A stretch of 64,000 nucleotides of DNA from G963422445 sp963422445. GTDB lineage: Bacteria > Pseudomonadota > Alphaproteobacteria > Thalassobaculales > Thalassobaculaceae. A program made the translations under genes and the position numbers. The notes under the pieces were generated by a model. That model saw only the letters and a program-made list of their open reading frames with translations. It was not told the DNA's origin and made no database searches. Shown one piece after another: positions 56,895 through 64,000 of the stretch. Each line of letters opens with the position of its first letter. Position 1 is the first letter of the stretch. The DNA lies in NCBI GenBank assembly GCA_963422445.2, contig OY729512.2, positions 1,860,001 to 1,924,000 on the forward strand. The letters run 5' to 3'.

Positions 56895-57796
56895 GCGTCC
56901 AGATCGCCCATGGCCGTGACTTTACAGTCCCTTACGGCGTGCTTGAGGATGTGGCTCCCGGAATACGCCGGATTACGGCAAACAATCCCGGACCATTCAC
57001 GTTTCGGGGCACTGGCACCTATGTGATCGGTGAGGGGAAGGTTGCGGTCATCGACCCCGGCCCGGACATGCCCGATCATGTGGACGCGATGCTCGACGCC
57101 CTGAAGAGGGAGACGGTTACGCATATTCTCATCACACACACCCATCAGGATCATTCGCCGGCCGCGCGAGCCCTGAAAGCCGCGACCGGTGCGCCGACAT
57201 TCGGGTTCGGGCCGCATGGCAGCGGCAAGGCGGAACAGGGTGTCAAGGTCGATGCCGGCGGCGATATGGCGTTCGTTCCGGACGAGGTGGTGAGCGACGG
57301 CGCCTTGATTGACGGTGACGGCTGGTCGGCCTTGTGCGTCCATACGCCGGGCCACACCTCAAACCACATCTGCTTTGCGTGGGACACGGAAAAAATCCTG
57401 TTTCCCGGCGACCATGTCATGGGCTGGTCGACCAGTATCGTCTCGCCGCCGGACGGCGATATGGGGGACTACATGCGCAGCCTCGACAAGCTGCTGGAAC
57501 GGGACGACCGCCTGTATTATCCGACCCATGGCCCGGCGATCCGGAACCCGCATCCCTATGTCCGGTCGTTTGTTTCCCATCGCCGCCAACGCGAGAACAA
57601 GATCTTGGCCTGCATCGAATCCGGGATCGCGCAGATCGACGATATGGTGCCCGAGGTATATGCCGATGTCGCACCGTCCCTGCATGGCGCTGCCGCGCGG
57701 TCATTGTTCGCGACCGTGATTTATCTCGTGGAGGAGAAGCGCATCGTCGCGGATGGCGATGTGACATTGGACGGGTGTTATCGGGTTTCGGGCTGA
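56891..57796 (+). CDS. MBL-fold metallo-hydrolase (LACTB2-like)
   Basis: A 301-residue metallo-beta-lactamase-fold hydrolase. The zinc motif is HTHQDH at residues 83-88, followed by further ligands in CVHTPGHTSNHICFAW and LFPGDHVMGWSTSI, and a late HGP in YYPTHGPAI. The C-terminal winged-helix-like part (HGAAARSLFATVIYLVEEKR) is seen in LACTB2-type proteins. It overlaps the FAH stop by four bases, so the FAH enzyme and this hydrolase probably act in one pathway, perhaps on ester or thioester intermediates. It is convergent with, and overlaps by 19 bases, the MFS gene. Confidence 0.9.
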   Translation: MSVQIAHGRDFTVPYGVLEDVAPGIRRITANNPGPFTFRGTGTYVIGEGKVAVIDPGPDMPDHVDAMLDALKRETVTHILITHTHQDHSPAARALKAATGAPTFGFGPHGSGKAEQGVKVDAGGDMAFVPDEVVSDGALIDGDGWSALCVHTPGHTSNHICFAWDTEKILFPGDHVMGWSTSIVSPPDGDMGDYMRSLDKLLERDDRLYYPTHGPAIRNPHPYVRSFVSHRRQRENKILACIESGIAQIDDMVPEVYADVAPSLHGAAARSLFATVIYLVEEKRIVADGDVTLDGCYRVSG

Positions 57797-59028
57797 TCCT
57801 GATCGTCTGGTCGTATCCGCCAGGCGCCGATCAGGCTTGCCGCGCCGGCCAGCGGCGCCACGACGGTCAGCAGAAGGACGAGATCGTAGCCGCCGATGCC
57901 CCAGATCAGCGAGGCGGTAATCGGTGCGACCGCCGACCCGCCCATGAACCCGATCGCGAGTAGCCCTGCCGTGACGCCAAAATCCCGGCGGCCGAGTAGT
58001 TCGGCGACAACCGACGGCCTGACAATGCTGAACACGCCGGCGCCGGCGCCCTGAAGGGCGACGAAGATCGCGACCAGGACGATGGCGGTGGTTGACAGAT
58101 AAAGCGCGGCGCCGGCAATCGACATCGACAGAAAACAGCACAGACAAATCGACAATGTCGTGACATGCCGTTCGGCCGCCATCATGAGCAGGCGGCCGAC
58201 GACCTGCATCGGCCCGATCAGCGAGGCGGCGAGGACTGCGAGATGTTCGGGCAATCCCCGGTCGGCAAGAATGGGAAGCAGATGACTAATGATGAGGGCG
58301 TGGTCGAGCGCGAGAATGACGAAGCAAATCCCGATCAGCCAGAAGCAAAGGGTCCGGACCGCGCGGGTCGCCTGACGCGTACTGGTGCTGGGACGTATCG
58401 CGACGGATTGCGCGCGATGCGTGGCGTGACGGCACCCGTAGAGGATCAATGGTATGCAAATCGTCACGACGACGCCGGCAAAAACGATCACGGCGCCGCG
58501 CCAGCCGAAATACCCGGTGAGAACATGGGCGCTCGGAAAGGATACCGTGCCGGCAAATCCGGCAACAAGGCTGACCAAAGTGATGGCTCGCCGCGCCCGG
58601 GTTCCCATGCAGTGGATCAGAATCGCGAAACATGCCTCATAGAGCGATCCTGACATCGCGACGCCGATGCCGATCCATACGGCATAGAACTGCCAGACCT
58701 CGGTGACCATCGAAAGCAGGAACAGCAGGGCTGCCGCGAGACCGGTACCGCCGGCGAACACCGATCGCCCGTAACCGCGATCGATCAACCGGCCAGCTAG
58801 CGGCGCCAACACCGCGGAGACGACAAGCGAGGCGGTGAAGGCGCCGGTCAGCGTTGTTTTCGAAAAACCAAGATCGGATTCCCAAGTCGGCAACAGGGCC
58901 GGAAAAGAATAATAATAGGCGGCCCAGACCAGTGTTTCGGCAATGGCGAAGGGCCAGACGATCCGCAGGAATGCACCGCCGTCGGCGTCGTGGTCGCCGG
59001 TCACCTGCGGGTCAGCCTCGTTCGACAT
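57778..59028 (-). CDS. MFS transporter
   Basis: A 416-residue major facilitator with about 12 membrane helices. Typical MFS turns are visible: GRLIDRGYGRSVFAGG after helix 2 and a central cytoplasmic loop (CRHATHRAQSVAIRPSTSTR). The block LLPTWESDLGFSKTTLTGAF at helix 1-2 resembles oxalate/formate-type or monocarboxylate carriers, so an organic-acid substrate is a fair guess. The start ATG at 59028 overlaps the aminotransferase stop by 17 bases, showing translational coupling. An upstream start would add eight residues. Confidence 0.86.
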   Translation of the reverse strand: MSNEADPQVTGDHDADGGAFLRIVWPFAIAETLVWAAYYYSFPALLPTWESDLGFSKTTLTGAFTASLVVSAVLAPLAGRLIDRGYGRSVFAGGTGLAAALLFLLSMVTEVWQFYAVWIGIGVAMSGSLYEACFAILIHCMGTRARRAITLVSLVAGFAGTVSFPSAHVLTGYFGWRGAVIVFAGVVVTICIPLILYGCRHATHRAQSVAIRPSTSTRQATRAVRTLCFWLIGICFVILALDHALIISHLLPILADRGLPEHLAVLAASLIGPMQVVGRLLMMAAERHVTTLSICLCCFLSMSIAGAALYLSTTAIVLVAIFVALQGAGAGVFSIVRPSVVAELLGRRDFGVTAGLLAIGFMGGSAVAPITASLIWGIGGYDLVLLLTVVAPLAGAASLIGAWRIRPDDQDQPETR

Positions 59029-60238
59029 TGGCGCTGCGTATCGGCACGCCAAATTCCTGGTGACAGAGGTCGGCCAGCTGTCTGACGCCGTCGCGGATCA
59101 TCTCGATTGAGGGATTGCCAAAACAGAGGCGCATCTTGGATCGCGCCTGGCCAACGTCTGACGACCATTCAGGGCCGGGATTGATTGCGATGCCGCGAGT
59201 CGCCGCAACGGCCGCCAGTTTCATCGTATCAACCGTGTCGGGAAGCGAAACCCAAAGGAAAATGCCGCCGGCCGGTGGCTCGAACTCGGCAGCTACGCCG
59301 TAATACTCTTCCAACGCGCTCGTCATCGCGTCGAGCTTGTTCTTGAGAACGACGCATGTGTTCGTGACATGGGTGTCAAACCCGCTAGTGCAGAACTCGG
59401 CGAGCATCATCTGTTCGAGGGCTCCGGTTCCGCCATCATTCTTGCACGCCAGCATTTGCATGATCAGTGCAGATTCGGCGACGATGTAGCCGACCCGCAG
59501 TGCCGGCGCGATAGTCTTGGAGAAAGATCCGCAATGGATGACCCGATTGCTGTCATCCATCGCCGCGATTGCCGGCGGGCGCTCGCCGCTCCAGAGCAGA
59601 TCCGCGTAGCATTCGTCTTCGAAGATCGGAACCGCATATCTTTCCGATATCTGCAGAAGTTCGGCGCGGCGGTGTTCCGGCATGATGCTGCCGCCAGGAT
59701 TCTGGATTGTCGGGATGACGTATATGAATCTCGGCTGAACGCCATCGTTCTGAAGTTCGACCAGTTTTTCCACGAGAAGGTCGGTGCGCATGCCGTCGCC
59801 GTCCAGCGGGATACCGACCGGATTGACTCCGATACGGCGCAGCCTGGTCAATGCGCCGCCGTAGCTGAACTGTTCGACGAGAACCGTGTCGCCCGGCTGG
59901 CAAAACAGTGTGTTGACGAGGTCCAGCCCCTGATTCGAGCCGGATGTAATCAGCACGTCATCGGGCGATACCGACAGACCGCTGCGTTTTTCGAGTTTGG
60001 TGGCGACAAAATCCCGCAATGGCCGATAACCCAGTGGTCCGCTTTGCATGCCGTAGGTCGCAAGCGTCGCTCCTTCACGTTTCAGAACGCTGGCGGTCGC
60101 TGCGATCATGTCATCGACCGGCATGCTGATATCGTCGACGTGACCCCCGACGAAGTTGTAGGACGGAAAGCCGTTCCAGTGCCTGGCTGGCGGTGGCAGG
60201 TCCGGGACGAGGAACGAGGCGTAGTCGATATCGGTCAC
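59012..60238 (-). CDS. PLP-dependent aminotransferase (class I/II)
   Basis: A 408-residue fold-type I aminotransferase of the subgroup that includes 2-aminoadipate aminotransferase and the catalytic half of MocR proteins. Blocks: ATYGMQSGPLGYRPLRDFVA, LITSGSNQGLDLVNTLFCQP, FIYVIPTIQNPGGSIMPEHR, VPIFEDECYADLLW, and the PLP lysine in HCGSFSKTIAPALRVGY; the Arg that holds the substrate carboxylate is in KMRLCFGNPS. The GTG start at 60238 has GGAGG nine bases upstream; a longer reading to 60412 would run into the divergent CaiB gene start region. It is coupled to the MFS gene and lacks a GntR domain. Confidence 0.88.
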   Translation of the reverse strand: MTDIDYASFLVPDLPPPARHWNGFPSYNFVGGHVDDISMPVDDMIAATASVLKREGATLATYGMQSGPLGYRPLRDFVATKLEKRSGLSVSPDDVLITSGSNQGLDLVNTLFCQPGDTVLVEQFSYGGALTRLRRIGVNPVGIPLDGDGMRTDLLVEKLVELQNDGVQPRFIYVIPTIQNPGGSIMPEHRRAELLQISERYAVPIFEDECYADLLWSGERPPAIAAMDDSNRVIHCGSFSKTIAPALRVGYIVAESALIMQMLACKNDGGTGALEQMMLAEFCTSGFDTHVTNTCVVLKNKLDAMTSALEEYYGVAAEFEPPAGGIFLWVSLPDTVDTMKLAAVAATRGIAINPGPEWSSDVGQARSKMRLCFGNPSIEMIRDGVRQLADLCHQEFGVPIRSANVERG

Positions 60239-60247
60239 TTTGCGGAT

Positions 60248-60252
60248 CCTCC
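60248..60252 (-). promoter_or_regulatory. Ribosome binding site deciding the aminotransferase start
   Basis: GGAGG on the minus strand, nine bases before the GTG at 60238. It supports the 408-residue form. Confidence 0.65.
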
Positions 60253-60812
60253 GGTTTGTACGGGCTGAGGGCACTATATCCCACAGATGATTGACGCGCC
60301 CCAGTCTTGCCACAGCCTTCATGCGGGCACCAAACTGCATGAACATGGCGGTGTTTGCCAGTGCTGCGATGCGCAAAACTGAATCGGGACAAATCATGCA
60401 GACCACGTCCAATTCGCTCCAGAGGCTCCGCGTCCTTGATCTGACCCAGATCTATAACGGTCCGTATTGCACCTTCTTGATGGCGATGGCTGGCGCTGAT
60501 GTTATCAAGGTGGAACAACCCGGCGGCGAGCATTTGCGGCGGCGCAATGCGCGTGGCGGCGCCCTGTATCCCTTCGTGAGATTGAATGCGAACAAGCGCA
60601 GCATTTGCCTCGACTTCAAGACCGAGACCGACAGGACACTATTCCTCGACCTCGCTGAGATTGCGGATGTCGTCGTGGAGAATTTCGCGCCTGGCGTCGT
60701 GGACCGACTCGGAGTCGGATATGCGGCGGTAAAGGTCACCAATCCCGGCATTGTCTATGCGTCGGGCAGCGGTTATGGCCAGGACGGTCCGTATCGCAGC
60801 TATCAGGCGATG

Positions 60813-62311
60813 GAACCTCTTGCAAAATTCCTGCCCCCAGGGTCCGGTGAGCCCGGATCGGTCGGTTGATCCCGGTCACCTCTGCACCTGGAGGTCGGAA
60901 TCCATGGATTCGCGGTGTCTCATCAGAGATGATGAGATCAAACAGGGACCTTTGTGGACATCGGGACACGCCTCTCCGGGCCACTCTCTTCGAGAGGGCC
61001 GTGAAGGGTCGGCATGCGTTGTCGGAGCCGCGCTATGGGACGGCGAGACGTATCAACTGGTCAGCCGCCAGGGCCAGGATGCCGAACATGAGATGGCAGG
61101 CGACCCTGGAATGTCCGCGGACGCGGACATGGCGCCCGCCACACTCATCCTTGAGGCGGGCGTTGGTCCTCTCGACACCGGACCGGATCCGGACCCGCAC
61201 GGTCTCGGGATCGACATGGCCTATTGCACGCCGGGCCCGGGCCTCCCGGTCTCGCGCCTCCTTGAGGTCCTTGTCCCGGCGCGGATTGACATCGATGATC
61301 GGCACATGGCCAAGCCGTTCGCTCATCTGGTAGATCTCCCTGGCATCATAGGCCGCGTCCATGAGATCGTAGAGATTGGTCACGCGCGCGGCGGTCATCA
61401 TCGCCAGCGGGATCGCGACCGGGCTGTCATGGACGGATGCCGCGGTGAGAACGGTCCTCAGCGGCACCCCGCAGTCTGCTGTGTCGATAGGCAGCTTGTA
61501 ACCGCGCCAAGCCTCCATGACCCCTTTGGCATTCTTCTTTGCCCCGTGATCGCAGACCTTCGGCAGCGCGTCGAGCATCTCATCGAGATCCATCCCGTTC
61601 GCTTGCTGTTCGAGACGCCCAGGCTCCTTCGTCCTCTCCTCGCCCTTGCGGGGCCGGCCGCGCTTGCGGTTCGGCGTCCTGGCCTTCGGCTTCGGGGCCG
61701 GCGTCTCCCGGGCCTCGATGGCCGTCGAGTCCCTCGACACGTGGCCGATGAGCGCATCGCCCAGTGTCTCTGCAACCAGAGCCGCGTGCATCCTCTCCGG
61801 AAGACGGGACTGCGACCATTCGGCAAACGCCCGCGAAAACGTTGCTTCACTCGGGATCTCCGCGACACGCGACCAGCCGCACAGTCGGCGCAACGTCGGG
61901 TCCACCTTGAGCCTGTCGATCAGGTGGCGGGTCGTCGGCAGATCCCATACCGCCTTGGCGATGAAGCCACGGGCCAGCGCCTGGCGATCCTCCCGGGGCC
62001 GACCCGGACCGGTCCACACCCCATCGACGAAGCCCTCCACCTTGACGAGATCGAGAGCTGTCACGAAGCGCTTGTGCGTCTCGAGGAGAGGACCGACCGC
62101 CTCGGCCAACGCAGGGAAAAGGTCCCCTTGAAATCGGCGCCAGAGATCGGATAGGGTCGAGCCAAGGGTCATCGGGGTCACCTCCTCGGTATCTTGTTAT
62201 TGTAGAAACACAACAGACCACGAGATGGCCCCGAAACCCAGGCCCTCGACAACAAAATCAGCCTCGACAAGGCAAAAAATCGGTCGGGCCGGCAATTTCG
62301 CAAGAAGCTCC
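60813..62311 (-). mobile_element. IS4/IS5-superfamily element, copy C, in the CoA transferase
   Basis: Ends match copies A and B. A short repeat ATG (60810-60812 and 62312-62314, possibly ATGG) flanks it. Removing it restores the CaiB reading YRSYQA-MDIAV. Copy C holds the longest, undamaged transposase of the three. Confidence 0.88.
61033..62172 (-). CDS. IS4/IS5-superfamily transposase, copy C, intact
   Basis: A 379-residue DDE transposase, MTLGSTLSDLWRRFQGDLFP at the start, with Asp in HVSRDSTAIEARE, Asp in LMDAAYDAREIYQM and Glu in RSGVERTNARLKDE. The ATG at 62172 has GAGGAGG eight bases upstream; an in-frame GTG three codons earlier lies within that spacing. The basic region includes APKPKARTPNRKRGRPRKGE, complete here but shortened in copy B. 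It is the likely source of activity for all three copies. Confidence 0.88.
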   Translation of the reverse strand: MTLGSTLSDLWRRFQGDLFPALAEAVGPLLETHKRFVTALDLVKVEGFVDGVWTGPGRPREDRQALARGFIAKAVWDLPTTRHLIDRLKVDPTLRRLCGWSRVAEIPSEATFSRAFAEWSQSRLPERMHAALVAETLGDALIGHVSRDSTAIEARETPAPKPKARTPNRKRGRPRKGEERTKEPGRLEQQANGMDLDEMLDALPKVCDHGAKKNAKGVMEAWRGYKLPIDTADCGVPLRTVLTAASVHDSPVAIPLAMMTAARVTNLYDLMDAAYDAREIYQMSERLGHVPIIDVNPRRDKDLKEARDREARARRAIGHVDPETVRVRIRSGVERTNARLKDECGGRHVRVRGHSRVACHLMFGILALAADQLIRLAVP

Positions 62312-63271
62312 ATGGATATTGCGGTTTAGGCCATGGCGGAGGTCATGAGTGTGACCGGTTTTGCTGGCCAGCCACCAGTGAAGGTCGGTGTCGCGCTTTG
62401 TGATTTCCTTGCCGGAATTCACCTCTATGCCGGGATCATGACGGCGCTGGTCCGGGGCGAACGTTGCGAGGTCGGCGGATTTGTCGATGTTTCGATGCAA
62501 GAATCCGTGTTCCCTTGCTTTGCCTCCAATCTCGGGCTGATGTTCGATAGCGATACGCCGCGGGTCCCCGACCGGGTCGGCAACTTCCACGGCGGACTGT
62601 CGATTGCGCCCTATGGTGTCTATCCGGCACGGGACGGCTATGCCGCGATCATCTGCAACAACGATACGCACTGGCACCGTCTGCTCGACGCCATGGGTCG
62701 CGGCGATCTCAAGGACGATCCGCGGTTCAAGGACATGGCATCATGGGTCCGGAATCTTGATGCGGTCACGGATCTGATCTCCGATTGGTCGAAAGCCCGT
62801 GATCGTGACGAGTTGATGACGATACTGAATCACGCACGGGTTCCCTGCGGTTCGGTGAGGGATCTTGGCGAGATCGTCGAGGATGAAAATCTGCATGCCC
62901 GCGGCATGATCGAATGGAAAACCGACGCGGCGGGCGGCCGGTCGCTCGCAATGGCGAGCCCATTGCATATCGACGGCACCAACCGGGTTGACTACCGGGC
63001 GCCGCCGGATGTCGACGGCGATCGTGACGAGATCCTGGCAGACCTGCAGCAAAGGCGCCGATCGGCGATGGCATCCGGGGTCAGGCCAAAATAGCGCCTC
63101 GGTCGTGATATCGTCATCGCGGCCAGAGCCAACGGCAGCCCTGTGGTCTTGCCATGCAAACCATTTTCGACAATGCCGTCCTGTCACGCGGGGCCCGAAA
63201 CATAATCGTGGTTGGCGACGGTACCCACTTCCTGTAACCCTGTCTGTGGTCAAGCGTTTGGGGCAGTTGCC

Positions 63272-64000
63272 ATGCAGCACATGACACAAGTCGAACTTTC
63301 GAAACGGGTTCTGGCTCATGTCGATGCCGGGACCACGGATACCACTGAGTCCGTGTTCCGGAACGACATTACCGCCTTTACATGCGATCATCGGCTAGCG
63401 CGTGAATGGGAGGAGTTGTTTCTGGGGCGGCCGCAATATCTCGGTCTGTCCTGCCTGGTCTGTAAACCGGGCGACTATCTGACCAACGACGATCTCGGTG
63501 TACCATTGCTGGTCACGCGGGACGACAGCGGGGAGCTTCGCGCCTTTCTGAATGTTTGCCGGCATCGTGGTGCACGACTGGTTGACGGCTGTGGTCATGC
63601 TGGCCGGGGTTTCACCTGTCCCTATCACGGCTGGACCTATGATATTGGTGGCCGTCTGCGCGGTATTCCGGATCGGCGCAACTTTGACGGAGTCGCTACG
63701 GCAGAGCATGGATTACGAGAGATTGCTGTGGTCGAATATCACGGCATGATCTGGGGGGCACCGCGGCCCGGTGTCGAGTTCGATATCGCGGAGATGCTCG
63801 GTGGTCTGGAGTCCGAGTTCGCGAGTTATGATTTCGGCACCTGCCACCTCTACGGCACGCGATCACGGCGTTGGCGGATGAACTGGAAGATTGCGGTCGA
63901 TACATTCCTCGAACCGTATCATTTTCCGGTCCTGCACAAGGACACCGTCGGACCGATCTTCTTTCCAAATCTCTGTGTTGTCGACGGCTTTGGTTCGAAT
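63272..64000 (+). CDS. Rieske-type aromatic ring-hydroxylating oxygenase, alpha subunit (partial)
   Basis: The first 243 residues of a ring-hydroxylating or demethylating oxygenase; the gene runs off the window. The Rieske 2Fe-2S ligands are Cys96-x-His98 (NVCRHRGARL) and Cys116-x2-His119 (FTCPYHGWTYD). The start of the catalytic domain is seen in WRMNWKIAVDTFLEPYHFPV-LHKDT, where the first mononuclear-iron histidines of this group lie (YHFPVLH). The ATG at 63272 was chosen; one nine bases later is equally possible. It lies on the same strand as the CoA transferase remnant, 177 bases downstream, so it may belong to the same catabolic set. The substrate cannot be told. Confidence 0.9.
   Translation, partial: MQHMTQVELSKRVLAHVDAGTTDTTESVFRNDITAFTCDHRLAREWEELFLGRPQYLGLSCLVCKPGDYLTNDDLGVPLLVTRDDSGELRAFLNVCRHRGARLVDGCGHAGRGFTCPYHGWTYDIGGRLRGIPDRRNFDGVATAEHGLREIAVVEYHGMIWGAPRPGVEFDIAEMLGGLESEFASYDFGTCHLYGTRSRRWRMNWKIAVDTFLEPYHFPVLHKDTVGPIFFPNLCVVDGFGSN

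Larger units (their letters stand above)
60396..63094 (+). pseudogene. CaiB-type CoA transferase, interrupted by an IS and a stop codon
   Basis: Family III CoA transferase/acyl-CoA racemase type. The first part (MQTTSNSLQRLRVLDLTQIY, GADVIKVEQPGGEHLRRRNA, NANKRSICLDFKTE, and ADVVVENFAPGVVDRLGVGY) ends at YRSYQAM, 60812. After the IS (60813-62311) it resumes DIAV-stop-AMAEVMSVTGFAG, where a Gln codon CAG has become TAG, then ALCDFLAGIHLYAGIMTAL, GNFHGGLSIAPYGVYPARDG and RVPCGSVRDLGEIVEDENLH. Without the two lesions it would be about 390 residues, a normal length. The Asp nucleophile would lie in the missing join region or in FVDVSMQESV. Confidence 0.88.

Overview
The window looks like chromosomal DNA of a GC-rich alphaproteobacterium, probably near the Rhodospirillales. 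The main evidence is a circularly permuted two-piece ssrA (tmRNA) with the tag ANDNYAEVRLAA, followed directly by an alphaproteobacterial-type sspB. The gene order hflK-hflC-DUF2065-degP plus serB/miaA and thyA-folA points the same way. Lineage is inferred from gene content and order only.

Region 1 (1-12224) is compact, intact housekeeping DNA: miaA, serB, a periplasmic rhodanese, the DegP/HflKC membrane quality-control cluster, mrp/apbC, thyA-folA, ssrA-sspB and a class I fumarase. Several starts are settled by ribosome binding sites, for example a GTG start for thyA.

Region 2 (12225-52930) is very different. It is mostly transposable elements, many broken or nested, with a few host genes between them. 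Families seen include IS4/Tn5-like, ISAs1, IS630, IS3, IS5 (two types), ISKra4, IS1595, IS1, IS1634 and IS66. Host genes that look intact are a HigBA-like toxin-antitoxin pair, a glycine-amidinotransferase-like enzyme, an acetolactate-synthase-like TPP enzyme and a tandem pair of EamA transporters. Host genes in ruins are a Wadjet-like jetC/jetD locus split by three insertions, a GSU2403-type nucleotidyltransferase, a phytanoyl-CoA dioxygenase fragment and an MNT-type nucleotidyltransferase fragment. Five transposase loci carry an N-terminal domain resembling DUF4338 (DruA of the Druantia defence system), fused to two unrelated transposase types. One IS1-type element carries three passenger genes, including a small secreted cysteine-rich protein.

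Region 3 (52931-64000) is an organic-acid/aromatic-type catabolic neighbourhood: class II aldolase, LLM flavin oxidoreductase, FAH-family hydrolase overlapping an MBL-fold hydrolase, an MFS transporter overlapping a PLP aminotransferase, a CaiB-type CoA transferase broken by an IS, and the start of a Rieske oxygenase. Only two IS insertions occur here.

The contrast between intact core genes and a transposon-filled accessory stretch full of pseudogenes suggests an IS expansion under relaxed selection, as in host-associated or bottlenecked populations. That is inference. No CRISPR array or tRNA gene was recognised.
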